A program made the position numbers and the translations under genes. A stretch of DNA of 64,000 bases from Streptomyces sp. LUP47B. Its GTDB lineage: Bacteria; Actinomycetota; Actinomycetes; Streptomycetales; Streptomycetaceae. The stretch covers positions 1 through 64,000 of the forward strand of contig NZ_MJAH01000023.1 in the NCBI RefSeq assembly GCF_001746295.1, in the 5' to 3' direction. The notes under the pieces are model-generated. The model was not told the DNA's origin. It saw nothing but the letters and a program-made list of their open reading frames with translations, and ran no database searches. Below, piece by piece: positions 8,249 to 16,755 of the stretch. Position 1 is the first letter of the stretch; each line of letters opens with the position of its first letter.

Positions 8249-9643
8249 ATGCCGACCGCCCTCGACCGCTACTTCAAGATCTCCGAGAGGGGCAGCAGTC
8301 TGCCCCGGGAGATCCGGGGCGGCTTCGCCACGTTCTTCGCGATGGCCTACATCATCGTGCTGAACCCGATCATCCTCGGCAGCGCCAAGGACATGTACGG
8401 CCACCAGCTGGACAACGGTCAGCTGGTCACCGCGACCGCCCTGACCGCGGCCTTCACCACGCTCCTCATGGGCGTGATCGGCAACGTCCCGATCGCGCTG
8501 GCCGCGGGCCTCGGTGTGAACTCGGTCGTAGCGCTCCAGCTCGCGCCCCGGATGTCCTGGCCGGACGCGATGGGCATGGTGGTCCTGGCGGGCTTCATCG
8601 TGATGCTGCTCGTCGCGACCGGTCTGCGCGAGCGGGTGATGAACGCGGTGCCCTTCGGGCTGCGCAAGGCGATCTCCATCGGTATCGGCCTGTTCATCAT
8701 GCTGATCGGGCTCGTGGACTCCGGCTTCGTCTCCCGCATCCCCGACGTCGCGCAGACCACCGTCCCGCTCCAGCTCGGCGCCGACGGCCACCTCAACGGC
8801 TGGCCGGTCCTGGTGTTCATCCTGGGCGCCCTGCTGACCCTCGCGCTCATCGTCCGCAAGGTCTCCGGCGCGATCCTGATCTCGATCGTCACCATGACCG
8901 TCGTGGCGATGATCATCGAGGCGGTCGCCAAGGTCCCGTCCTGGGGGCTCACGGTCCCGAAGTGGCCGGGCAACCCGGTCGCCTCCCCGGACTTCGGTCT
9001 GATCGGCAAGGTCAGCCTCTTCGGCGGCTTCGACAAGGTCGGCGTGCTGACCGGCATCCTCTTCGTCTTCACGGTCCTGCTGTCGTGCTTCTTCGACGCG
9101 ATGGGCACGATCATGGGCGTCTCCGACGAGGCCAAGCTCACCGACGCCCAGGGGCAGATGCCCGGCATCAACAAGGTGCTCTTCGTGGACGGTCTCGCGG
9201 TCGCCGCGGGCGGCGCGAGCTCCTCGTCGGCGACGACGGCCTTCGTCGAGTCGACGGCGGGAGTCGGCGAGGGTGCCCGCACCGGTGTCGCAAACCTCGT
9301 CACCGGCGGTCTCTTCACCCTTGCGCTGTTCCTCACGCCGGTCGCGACGATGGTCCCGTCCCAGGCGGCGACCCCGGCCCTGCTGGCGGTCGGCTTCCTG
9401 ATCCTGGCGGGGAACGTCAAGGACATCGACTGGGCCGACCACACCATCGCGATCCCGGCCTTCATCACCATGGTGATGATGCCGTTCACCTACTCGATCA
9501 CCAACGGCATCGGCATGGGCTTCATCACCTTCGTGGTGCTGCGGCTGGCGGCCGGACGGGGCCGGGAGGTCCCGGTGCCGATGTATGTCGTGGCCGCGGT
9601 GTTCGGCTTCTACTACCTGATGCCGGCGCTGGGCCTGACGTGA
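8249..9643 (+). CDS. NCS2-family purine permease (AzgA-like)
   Basis: 464 residues with about 12-14 hydrophobic segments. Family signatures include REIRGGFATFFAMAYIIVLNP near the start, GLGVNS in the first transport motif, and SCFFDAMGTIMG followed by the SSSATTAFVESTAGVGEGARTG loop. This is the COG2252 branch of nucleobase transporters, whose members usually carry adenine, guanine or hypoxanthine with protons. The start ATG has AGGA eight bases upstream. It stands as a single gene. Confidence 0.88.
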   Translation: MPTALDRYFKISERGSSLPREIRGGFATFFAMAYIIVLNPIILGSAKDMYGHQLDNGQLVTATALTAAFTTLLMGVIGNVPIALAAGLGVNSVVALQLAPRMSWPDAMGMVVLAGFIVMLLVATGLRERVMNAVPFGLRKAISIGIGLFIMLIGLVDSGFVSRIPDVAQTTVPLQLGADGHLNGWPVLVFILGALLTLALIVRKVSGAILISIVTMTVVAMIIEAVAKVPSWGLTVPKWPGNPVASPDFGLIGKVSLFGGFDKVGVLTGILFVFTVLLSCFFDAMGTIMGVSDEAKLTDAQGQMPGINKVLFVDGLAVAAGGASSSSATTAFVESTAGVGEGARTGVANLVTGGLFTLALFLTPVATMVPSQAATPALLAVGFLILAGNVKDIDWADHTIAIPAFITMVMMPFTYSITNGIGMGFITFVVLRLAAGRGREVPVPMYVVAAVFGFYYLMPALGLT

Positions 9644-9650
9644 CCCGCCC

Positions 9651-9833
9651 TCACGTGACCCCGTAGAACTTCTCGGTCTCGTCGACGGCGGTCTGGAACC
9701 GCTCGTCGAAGTCGTCCCGGATGAGCGTTCGGATCACATAGTCCTGAACGCTCATCCCCCTTTTGGCCGCATGGTCGCGGAGCCGCTCGAGCAGCTCCCC
9801 GTCTATCCGCAGGCTGAGCACGCTGGTCCCCAT
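9651..9833 (-). CDS. Ribbon-helix-helix DNA-binding protein
   Basis: 60 residues: an N-terminal strand (SVLSLRIDGELLERL), then helix-turn-helix spacing (DHAAKRGMSVQDYVIRTLIRDDF), as in CopG/Arc-type repressors that bind DNA as dimers. No toxin-like partner lies next to it; the neighbours are the permease and the MarR gene. It may be an orphan antitoxin-like regulator or a regulator of nearby genes. Confidence 0.75.
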   Translation of the reverse strand: MGTSVLSLRIDGELLERLRDHAAKRGMSVQDYVIRTLIRDDFDERFQTAVDETEKFYGVT

Positions 9834-9953
9834 GAGGACGAGGGTCGCCGCCCACGCCGAGCAGCGTTCACATTCCGCCGTCGACTCACTCGTACGGGTG
9901 AAGATCGGGTTTCAGTGGCCGGAGTCACGGGAATCCCCGTGCGCGCGAGCTTG

Positions 9954-9981
9954 TTTAGCGAGGGTAATGAGTTACGCTAAA
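9954..9981. promoter_or_regulatory. Candidate MarR autoregulatory operator
   Basis: A perfect 7-bp inverted repeat, TTTAGCG and CGCTAAA, with 14 bases between the arms. It ends three bases before the ATG at 9985 and covers the alternative ATG at 9967, so binding would block transcription or translation initiation of the MarR-MFS operon. MarR proteins commonly bind such palindromes at their own promoters. Confidence 0.5.
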
Positions 9982-9984
9982 GAG

Positions 9985-10422
9985 ATGCCGGATCTTACCC
10001 ATGGCGACGACGTTGCCGCCGTGAACTCCCTGCGATCAGCCGTGATGCGACTGTCCCGTCGGCTCAAGCACCAGCGGGTCGACGAGTCACTCAGCCCCAC
10101 CGAGATGTCGGTGCTGGGCACCCTCTCCCTCTGCGGCAAGGCCACCCCGGGCGAGCTCGCCCGCAAGGAGCACGTCCAGCCGCCGTCGATGACCCGCATC
10201 GTGGCGCTCCTCGAGGCCAAGGGACTGGTCCGGCTGGAGCCGCACCCCGATGACCGGCGCCAGAAGGTCGTCACGAAGACCGAGCAGGCCGAGGCCATGC
10301 TCGCGGAGAGCCGCGCCAAACGGAACGCCTTCCTGGCCACCCTGGTCGACGGCCTCGACGAGGACGAGTGGGCGAAACTGCGCGCCGCCGCCCCCGTGCT
10401 GGAGAAACTCGCACACCTGTAA
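9985..10422 (+). CDS. MarR-family transcriptional regulator
   Basis: 145 residues with a winged helix: LSPTEMSVLGTLSLCGKATP, then PPSMTRIVALLEAKGLVRLE recognition helix and the DDRRQKVV wing. It is 25 bp upstream of an MFS exporter, a common drug-sensing pair in which the ligand releases the repressor. An in-frame ATG at 9967 would add six residues (MSYAKE) and has GAGGG very close to it; neither start has an ideal site, so a leaderless message from 9985 is also possible. Confidence 0.85.
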   Translation: MPDLTHGDDVAAVNSLRSAVMRLSRRLKHQRVDESLSPTEMSVLGTLSLCGKATPGELARKEHVQPPSMTRIVALLEAKGLVRLEPHPDDRRQKVVTKTEQAEAMLAESRAKRNAFLATLVDGLDEDEWAKLRAAAPVLEKLAHL

Positions 10423-10447
10423 GCCACAAAGAGGAGGCGAACGCACT

Positions 10448-11788
10448 TTGAGTACGGGACCCGGAGCACACTCCGCCCCCGCACCGACCACCCACGACCC
10501 CCGCAAGTCCTCGATGTTCAGCTCGTTGAAGGTCAGGAACTACCGCCTGTTCTTCGTCGGCCAGGTCATCTCCAACATCGGCACCTGGATGCAGCGCATC
10601 GCCCAGGACTGGCTGGTGCTCAGCCTCACCGGCTCCGCCACCGCCGTCGGCGTGACGACGGCCCTGCAGTTCCTGCCGATGCTGCTCTTCGGCCTCTACG
10701 GCGGTGTCCTCGTCGACCGGCTGCCCAAGCGCCGCGCGCTGCTGTTCACGCAGTCCGCGATGGGCGCCACCGGTGTCGCGCTCGCCGCCCTCACCCTGAG
10801 CGGCCAGGTCCAGGTCTGGCACGTCTACCTCGCCGCCTTCGTCGTGGGTCTCGCGACCGTCGTCGACAACCCGGCCCGCCAGTCCTTCGTCTCCGAGATG
10901 GTCGGCCCGGACCAGCTGCAGAACGCGGTCAGCCTGAACTCCGCGAACTTCCAGTCGGCCCGTCTGGTCGGCCCCGCGGTCGCGGGCGTCATGATCACCG
11001 GCGTCGGCACCGGCTGGGCGTTCCTCGCCAACGGCCTGTCCTTCGTCGCCCCGCTCATCGGCCTGATGATGATGCGGGCGCGGGAGCTGTACGTCGTCGA
11101 GCGCGCCCCGCGCGCCAAGGGACAGCTACGGGAGGGCCTGCACTACGTGGCCGGACGCCCCGAGCTGATCTGGACCATCGTCCTGGCCGGGTTCGTCTCC
11201 ACCTTCGGCTTCAACTTCCCCGTCTACCTGTCCGCCTTCGCCGACGACGTCTTCCACGCGGGCGCCGGCTCCTACAGCCTCTTCAACACGCTGATGGCCG
11301 TCGGCTCCCTCGCCGGCGCCCTGCTCGCGGCCCGGCGCGGCACCGCCCGGATGCGGGTGCTGGTGGCGGGCGCGGTGGCCTTCGGCACGCTGGAGATCGT
11401 GGCTGCGACGGCCCCCTCACTGTGGCTGTTCGCCCTGCTCATGGCCCCGATCGGGATGTTCGGCATGACGGTCAACGTCACCGCCAACAGCAGCATCCAG
11501 ATGAGCACCGACCCGGCCATGCGCGGCCGCGTGATGGCCCTGTACATGATGGTGTTCATGGGCGGATCGCCGGTGGGCGCGCCGATCGCCGGCTGGATCA
11601 CCGACGCGTACGGCGTCCGCGCCGGCCTCGCGTCGGGCGGCGCGATCGCCGCGGCGGCGGCCGTCACGATCGGCCTGGTCCTGGCCAGGGTCGGCAACCT
11701 GCGCCTGTCGGTGGGCTGGAACCACGGTCACCCGCACGTCCGGTTCGTGCCGCGCGAGGCGCGGGAGCAGTTGGCCGCCGCGGCCTGA
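10448..11788 (+). CDS. MFS exporter, DHA3/MFS_3 type
   Basis: 446 residues, 12 predicted membrane helices. It opens with SSLKVRNYRLFFVGQVISNIGTWMQRIAQ-type sequence, typical of the enterobactin-exporter-like MFS_3 branch, and has the GGVLVDRLPKRR loop between helices 2 and 3. The TTG start at 10448 is chosen because GAGGAGG precedes it by ten bases and no ATG lies nearby. Pairing with the MarR gene suggests inducible efflux of a toxic small molecule. It ends three bases before a convergent GNAT gene. Confidence 0.85.
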   Translation: MSTGPGAHSAPAPTTHDPRKSSMFSSLKVRNYRLFFVGQVISNIGTWMQRIAQDWLVLSLTGSATAVGVTTALQFLPMLLFGLYGGVLVDRLPKRRALLFTQSAMGATGVALAALTLSGQVQVWHVYLAAFVVGLATVVDNPARQSFVSEMVGPDQLQNAVSLNSANFQSARLVGPAVAGVMITGVGTGWAFLANGLSFVAPLIGLMMMRARELYVVERAPRAKGQLREGLHYVAGRPELIWTIVLAGFVSTFGFNFPVYLSAFADDVFHAGAGSYSLFNTLMAVGSLAGALLAARRGTARMRVLVAGAVAFGTLEIVAATAPSLWLFALLMAPIGMFGMTVNVTANSSIQMSTDPAMRGRVMALYMMVFMGGSPVGAPIAGWITDAYGVRAGLASGGAIAAAAAVTIGLVLARVGNLRLSVGWNHGHPHVRFVPREAREQLAAAA

Positions 11789-11791
11789 GCT

Positions 11792-12322
11792 CTACGGCAG
11801 CACCCGCATGGCCAGTACCTGACCCGGCCAGTCGTTGTTCGCCCCGGCGGTGTACGTCTCCGTCGGGGCGAAGCCGTTGGCCTCGTAGTAGGCGACCAGC
11901 TTGCGGTCGTCGCCCGCGTAGCAGTCCACCCGCAGCAGGGCGACACCCGCGCGCCGGGTCTCCTCGGCGGCGTGCGCGAGCAGGGCGCTGCCCACGCCGT
12001 GGCCCTTGAAGCGGCGGTCCGAGGCGAGCCAGTGGATGTACCGCTCGGGCTCCCCGGGCGGCGGCAGATGAGCCAGATAGGCGCCGGGCGAGTCGGTGAT
12101 CGTGAGGGTCGCGGCCGGGACGCCGTCGGCCTCGGCGATGAACACCCTGCCCTCGTCGATGTACCGGGCGACGGACTCCAAAGTCCTGGGGCTCCCGGAC
12201 AGCGGCTCGGTCCCCCACTGGCCGGGACGTCCCTGCGCGACCAGCCACTCCACGCAGCTGTCGAGCATGCCGAGGATCACGGGTATGTCGTCGGGTCCGC
12301 CGTCCCTGATGCTGATCTCCAT
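11792..12322 (-). CDS. GNAT-family N-acetyltransferase
   Basis: 176 residues. The acetyl-CoA pyrophosphate loop is visible as RRFKGHGVGSALLAHA, followed by LLRVDC and YYEANGFAP, which is the usual GNAT ending. The substrate cannot be told. It is divergent from thpR, with 26 bp between start codons. Confidence 0.8.
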   Translation of the reverse strand: MEISIRDGGPDDIPVILGMLDSCVEWLVAQGRPGQWGTEPLSGSPRTLESVARYIDEGRVFIAEADGVPAATLTITDSPGAYLAHLPPPGEPERYIHWLASDRRFKGHGVGSALLAHAAEETRRAGVALLRVDCYAGDDRKLVAYYEANGFAPTETYTAGANNDWPGQVLAMRVLP

Positions 12323-12348
12323 GCCCTCATGGTGACAGGCTGATCTCC

Positions 12349-12921
12349 ATGAGACTCTTCGCCGCGGTGCTGCCTCCGCAGGACGTGTCCGACGAACTCG
12401 CGCTGAAGGTCGCCGAGTTGAGGCGGCTCCCCGGAGCGTCCGAGCTGCGCTGGACCGGCGCTGCCGGCTGGCACTTCACCCTCGCCTTCTACGGCGAGGT
12501 CGACGAGGCCGTCGTACCGGAACTGTCTGCGCGGCTGGAGCGGGCGGCTCGGCGGACCCCGTGTTTCCCGCTGGCCCTGCGCGGGGGCGGGCAGTTCGGG
12601 CACGGGCGGGCGTTGTGGGCGGGGGCCTTCGGTGATCTGCCGGTGCTGCGGCTGCTGGCGGAGCGGGCGGAGGCGGCGGCACGGAAGGCGGGGGTGGAGA
12701 TGGGGGAGCACCGGCGGTACAAGGCCCACCTGACCGTGGCCCGCAGCCGGGAGGCGGTGGATGTACGGCCGTACCTCTCGGTTCTGGACGGATTCACGAG
12801 CCGCACCTGGACCGTCGACGAGCTGGCGCTGGTGCGGAGCAACCTTCCGAAGTCCGGAGTGCCGGGGGAGCAGCCCCGCTATGAGGTGGTCGGCCGCTGG
12901 GCGCTGGGCGGGGCCGGTTAG
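12349..12921 (+). CDS. thpR: RNA 2',3'-cyclic phosphodiesterase (LigT/ThpR)
   Basis: 190 residues, the normal length. The two HxTx catalytic motifs are HFTL (near residue 42) and HLTV (near residue 125), giving the pseudo-twofold active site of the 2H phosphoesterase family. It opens 2',3'-cyclic phosphates on RNA ends to 2'-phosphates. The start MRLFAAVLPP is typical for the family. A tiny membrane-peptide gene follows after 9 bp. Confidence 0.88.
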   Translation: MRLFAAVLPPQDVSDELALKVAELRRLPGASELRWTGAAGWHFTLAFYGEVDEAVVPELSARLERAARRTPCFPLALRGGGQFGHGRALWAGAFGDLPVLRLLAERAEAAARKAGVEMGEHRRYKAHLTVARSREAVDVRPYLSVLDGFTSRTWTVDELALVRSNLPKSGVPGEQPRYEVVGRWALGGAG

Positions 12922-12930
12922 GCTCGACGC

Positions 12931-13020
12931 GTGGACCCGAAGACCCGGAACCGGATCATGGCCGGTGTGCTCGTGATGATGTTCGTCGTTGTTCTCCTTG
13001 CCGCGGCGCTTGGCAGGTAG
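12931..13020 (+). CDS. 29-residue single-span membrane peptide
   Basis: A GTG-started ORF reading VDPKTRNRIMAGVLVMMF and ending VVVLLAAALGR: a short basic cytoplasmic end followed by one hydrophobic helix. It begins 9 bp after thpR and is followed at once by a strong hairpin, which fits a real last gene of a two-gene transcript. I believe similar short proteins are annotated in other Streptomyces, but this is memory only. Function unknown. Confidence 0.6.
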   Translation: MDPKTRNRIMAGVLVMMFVVVLLAAALGR

Positions 13021-13048
13021 GGGCGGAGCCCCGTGTCGACTCCGCCCC
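13020..13048. terminator. Hairpin terminator between convergent genes
   Basis: GGGGCGGAG at 13020-13028 pairs with CTCCGCCCC at 13040-13048 across an 11-base loop. It lies between the small peptide gene and the convergent aldo/keto reductase, so it could serve both strands. No U-run, as is usual in Streptomyces. Confidence 0.6.
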
Positions 13049-13064
13049 GCGCCCCTTGAGAGCG

Positions 13065-14057
13065 CTACCAGGCGAAGGCCTCCGGAGACGGGCCCGGGCC
13101 CGGGAAGGTCTCGTCCAGGCCTGCCAGGACCTCCTCGCTCAGCTCCAGCTCGACCGCCCTGATCGCCGACTCCAGCTGCTCGGCCGTGCGCGGGCCGACG
13201 ATCGGACCCGTCACGCCGGGGCGGGTCAGCAGCCACGCCAGGGCCGCCTCGCCGGGCTCCAGGCCGTGCTTCTCCAGCAGGTCCTCGTACGACTGGATCT
13301 GGGCGCGCTTGGCCGGGTCGGCGAGGGTGTCGGCGGCACGGCCGGAGGCGCGGCGGCCGCCCTTGGCCTCCTTCTTGATGACCCCGCCGAGGAGACCGCC
13401 GTGCAGCGGTGACCAGGGGATCACACCGAGGCCGTACTCCTGGGCGGCCGGGATGACCTCCATCTCCGCGCGCCGCTCGGCGAGGTTGTAAAGGCACTGC
13501 TCGCTGACCAGGCCGATGGTGCCGGCCCGCCGGGCGGCGATCTCGTTGGCCTGGGCGATCTTGTAGCCGGGGAAGTTGGAGGACCCGACGTACAGGATCT
13601 TGCCCTGCTGGACGAGGGTGTCGATGGCCTGCCAGATCTCCTCGAAGGGGGTGGCGCGGTCGACGTGGTGGAACTGGTAGATGTCGATGTAGTCCGTCTG
13701 AAGCCGCCTGAGCGAGGCGTCGACGGCACGGCGGATGTTCAGCGCCGACAGCTTGTCGTGGTTCGGCCAGGCCTGCCCGTCCGCGGCCATGTTGCCGTAG
13801 ACCTTGGTGGCGAGGACGACCTTGTCGCGGTTGGCGGCGCTCTTCGCGAACCAGTTGCCGATGATCTCTTCGGTACGGCCCTTGTTCTCGCCCCAGCCGT
13901 ACACGTTGGCGGTGTCGAAGTAGTTGATTCCCGCGTCGAGAGCCGAGTCCATGATCGCGTGGGAGTCGGTCTCGTCGGTCTGCGGGCCGAAGTTCATGGT
14001 GCCGAGGACGAGTCGGCTGACCTTGAGTCCGGTGCGTCCGAGCTGCGTGTACTTCAT
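13065..14057 (-). CDS. Aldo/keto reductase
   Basis: 330 residues, TIM-barrel NADPH-dependent oxidoreductase. The catalytic tetrad can be placed: Asp in NYFDTANVYG, Tyr in the same segment, Lys in VVLATKVYG, His in IYQFHHVDR. The C-terminal cofactor segment GPIVGPRTAEQLESAI is present. It resembles the YhdN/potassium-channel-beta branch. Substrate unknown; it stands alone. Confidence 0.88.
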   Translation of the reverse strand: MKYTQLGRTGLKVSRLVLGTMNFGPQTDETDSHAIMDSALDAGINYFDTANVYGWGENKGRTEEIIGNWFAKSAANRDKVVLATKVYGNMAADGQAWPNHDKLSALNIRRAVDASLRRLQTDYIDIYQFHHVDRATPFEEIWQAIDTLVQQGKILYVGSSNFPGYKIAQANEIAARRAGTIGLVSEQCLYNLAERRAEMEVIPAAQEYGLGVIPWSPLHGGLLGGVIKKEAKGGRRASGRAADTLADPAKRAQIQSYEDLLEKHGLEPGEAALAWLLTRPGVTGPIVGPRTAEQLESAIRAVELELSEEVLAGLDETFPGPGPSPEAFAW

Positions 14058-14181
14058 GACCCCTCAGCCAACGCCTTCGAGTGCGCTCAAGGCAAGCACC
14101 TGCTTCGGGGGGATTGCTCCCCTGTGGAATCGGGGGACAGCCGGAGGGAGTTGGGGCGGTTTCGTCTCTAACGTGCCGTGC

Positions 14182-15786
14182 ATGAGGCATACGGAGGGAA
14201 CGCGCGCCACCCGGCGGAGCGTGCTGGCGCTCGGCACCGCGGCGGCGGCCGCCCCCTGGCTGGGCGCGGCCCCGGCACAGGCGGCGGATGTCGGGTCCGG
14301 GGAGTTCGACGAGCTGGGCATCACCGAACTGCGCGGACTGATGGCCCGGGGACGGCTCGACGCGCAGCGGCTCACCCGCTACTACCTGGAGCGGATCGAG
14401 CGCATCGATCCACTCCTGAACGCGGTGATCGAGGTCAATCCCGACGCGCTGCGGGAGGCGCGGCGGCTGGACGCGGGCGGGCGCCCCCGGGGCCCGCTGC
14501 ACGGCATGCCCGTGCTGCTGAAGGACCTGGTCGAGACCGCGGACCGGATGCACACCACGGCCGGCTCCCTCGCCCTGGAAGGGCTCCGCCCCGCGCGGGA
14601 CGCCACGGTCGCCGCCCGGCTCCGGGCCGCCGGTGCCGTCATCCTCGGCAAGACCAACCTCAGCGAGTGGGCGGGCGGCCTGTCGCTCACCCACCACGCC
14701 GGGTGGAGCGCGCGCGGCGGCCAGACCCGCAACCCGTACAAGCTGGACCGCTCGCCCAACGAGTCCAGTTCCGGCACCGGCGTCGCCGTCGCGGCGAACC
14801 TGTGCGTCGCCGGCATCGGCACCGAGACCAACGGCTCGATCATCGACCCCTCGTCGGCGAACTGTGTCGTGGGCGTCAAGCCCACGGTCGGACTGGTCGG
14901 CCGTGGCGGGGTGATCCCCGGTGTGCCCAGTCAGGACAGCGTCGGTCCGATGGCCCGCACGGTCCGGGACGCGGCGATCATGCTCGGCACGCTGGTGGGG
15001 GTCGACGGCAGGGACCCGGCGACCGCGGCGAGCCGGGGCCGTTTCCACCGCGACTACACCCGTTTCCTGGACGCGGACGGACTGCGCGGGGCACGTATCG
15101 GTGTCCCGCGGACCGTCTACTACGGCTACAGCGATCACGCCGACGAGATCGCGGAACGGGCGATCGGAGTGCTTCGCGCGGCCGGAGCGGTGATCGTCGA
15201 CCCCGCGGACATCCCCACGGCCGAGCAGTTGGAGGACCTGCCCGGCTCGATGGTCGTCCAGGCCTACGAGTTCAAGCGCGCGCTGAACACATATCTGGCC
15301 GGGGCCGGCGGTGAACATCCGCGCGACCTGGCGGAGTTGATCGCCTTCAACCGCGCACACGCGGACCGTGAGCTGCGTTACGTACGGCAGGACGGGCTGG
15401 AGGCGGTGCAGGGGCTGGACTTCTCGGCACGGGAGTACCGGGAGGCGCTGGCCACGAACCGTCGGCTGTCGCGGGCCGAGGGCATCGACGCCGTCCTGCG
15501 CAAACACCGTCTGGACGCCCTGGTGATGCCCACGTCCGGCCCCCCGGCCAAGATCGACCTGATCCGGGGGGACACGTACGGCGGCGGCGCGTCCACCCCC
15601 GCGGCTCTCGCCGGGTATCCGGCGGTCAGTGTGCCGGCGGGGTTCGCGTTCGGGCTGCCGGTCGGCCTGACGTTCATGGGGACGGCGTGGAGCGAGCCGG
15701 TGCTGCTGCGGCTCGCCTACGCGTACGAGCGGGCGAGCGGGGTGCGGCGGGTGCCGACGTACCGGGGGGCGGATGTGGGGTTCTGA
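14182..15786 (+). CDS. Exported amidase, probable Tat substrate
   Basis: 534 residues of the amidase-signature family. The N-terminus TRRSVLALGTAAAAAPWLG with an AQA site suits twin-arginine export. The Ser-cisSer-Lys triad can be placed: Lys114 in VLLKDLVETAD, the Ser195-197 run in NESSSGTG, and Ser219 in GTETNGSI. The arrangement VAVAANLCVAGIGTET is like that of peptide amidases, which deamidate C-terminal peptide amides, but the substrate here is not known. The start ATG at 14182 is the only one giving a complete signal peptide. Confidence 0.85.
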   Translation: MRHTEGTRATRRSVLALGTAAAAAPWLGAAPAQAADVGSGEFDELGITELRGLMARGRLDAQRLTRYYLERIERIDPLLNAVIEVNPDALREARRLDAGGRPRGPLHGMPVLLKDLVETADRMHTTAGSLALEGLRPARDATVAARLRAAGAVILGKTNLSEWAGGLSLTHHAGWSARGGQTRNPYKLDRSPNESSSGTGVAVAANLCVAGIGTETNGSIIDPSSANCVVGVKPTVGLVGRGGVIPGVPSQDSVGPMARTVRDAAIMLGTLVGVDGRDPATAASRGRFHRDYTRFLDADGLRGARIGVPRTVYYGYSDHADEIAERAIGVLRAAGAVIVDPADIPTAEQLEDLPGSMVVQAYEFKRALNTYLAGAGGEHPRDLAELIAFNRAHADRELRYVRQDGLEAVQGLDFSAREYREALATNRRLSRAEGIDAVLRKHRLDALVMPTSGPPAKIDLIRGDTYGGGASTPAALAGYPAVSVPAGFAFGLPVGLTFMGTAWSEPVLLRLAYAYERASGVRRVPTYRGADVGF

Positions 15787-15819
15787 CGCCGGGTCGGTCG
15801 GTGTTGTGGGAGAGGAAGG

Positions 15820-16737
15820 TCAGGAAGGCCGGCCCGCCTGGACCTCGCGGTGGATCGCCCACGCGTTCGCCACCGGGCCCACGTGGCCGAGTTTTTCGGG
15901 GTTGATCACCGTGCGGATCGTCTGGACGCGGCCGTCGAGGATGTCCAGGGCCAGGGTGTGGAGGACCTTGCCGTCGCGGTCGTGGAAGATCGCGCCCGGC
16001 TGGCCGTTGAGTTCGTGCGGCTCGAAGGTCACCTCGATCCGGGCCATCCGGGGGAAGACCGAGCCCAGCAGCCGGGCCACGTTCTGCGCGCCTGTGACGG
16101 CCCTCGCCAACTGCGGGGCCTTGCCGCCGCCGTCGCCGACCATCGACACGTCGGCGGCGAGCAGTCCCCGCAGGCCGTCCACGTCGCCTTCGCGGAGGGC
16201 TTCGAAGAAGCGTGACGCCAGCTTTTCGCGCTCCTCCCGGTCCGCCTCGAAGCGGGGGCGGCCCGCCGCCATGTGACGCCGGGCCCGGGACACGAGTTGC
16301 CGGCATGCCGCCTCCGAACGGCCCACCGCCGCCGCCACCTCGGGAAAGCCGAAGTCGAAGACCTCCCGGAGCACGAAGGCCGCGCGCTCCAGCGGGCTGA
16401 GACGCTCCAGCAGCAACAGGGCCGCCATCGACACCGACTCGGCCAGTTCGGCCGCCCGCTCCGGGTCCGCGTAGGGGTCGTCGAGGAGTGGCTCGGGGAG
16501 CCATGCGCCCACGTACTCCTCCCGGCGGACGCGGGCCGAGCGCAGTACGTCGATCGCGATCCGGGTCACCGTGGTCGACAGGTAGGCCTTCACCGACCTG
16601 GGCTCGGTCGCGGTGGCCTCGTAGCGCAGCCAGGTCTCCTGGACCGCGTCCTCGGCCTCGCCGACGCTGCCGAGGATCCGGTAGGCGATCGAGAACAGCA
16701 GTGGCCGTAGCTCCTGGAACTCCTCGGTCCTGCTCAT
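15820..16737 (-). CDS. ECF41-type RNA polymerase sigma factor with SnoaL-like tail
   Basis: 305 residues. Region 2 (SIAYRILGSVGEAEDAVQETWLR) and region 4 (LSPLERAAFVLREVFDFGF) are followed by a C-terminal domain of the SnoaL/NTF2 type. The diagnostic ECF41 motifs are visible: WLPEPLL in the linker, VGDGGGK in the extension and NPEKL near the end. In this group the C-terminal domain itself modulates activity and no classical anti-sigma factor is needed. It lies 18 bp downstream of a DoxX gene on the same strand, a plausible target or redox partner. Confidence 0.88.
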   Translation of the reverse strand: MSRTEEFQELRPLLFSIAYRILGSVGEAEDAVQETWLRYEATATEPRSVKAYLSTTVTRIAIDVLRSARVRREEYVGAWLPEPLLDDPYADPERAAELAESVSMAALLLLERLSPLERAAFVLREVFDFGFPEVAAAVGRSEAACRQLVSRARRHMAAGRPRFEADREEREKLASRFFEALREGDVDGLRGLLAADVSMVGDGGGKAPQLARAVTGAQNVARLLGSVFPRMARIEVTFEPHELNGQPGAIFHDRDGKVLHTLALDILDGRVQTIRTVINPEKLGHVGPVANAWAIHREVQAGRPS

Positions 16738-16755
16738 GCCGTTCCTCGGCTCCTC

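Noticed and set aside
7838..9442. 534-codon ORF antisense to the NCS2 permease
   Set aside because: Composed mostly of Arg, Asp, Gly and His with no domain; it is the complement of a membrane protein gene.
12277..15507. 1076-codon reverse ORF across several genes
   Set aside because: It crosses thpR, the aldo/keto reductase and the amidase in wrong frames; all three genes are recognised elsewhere.
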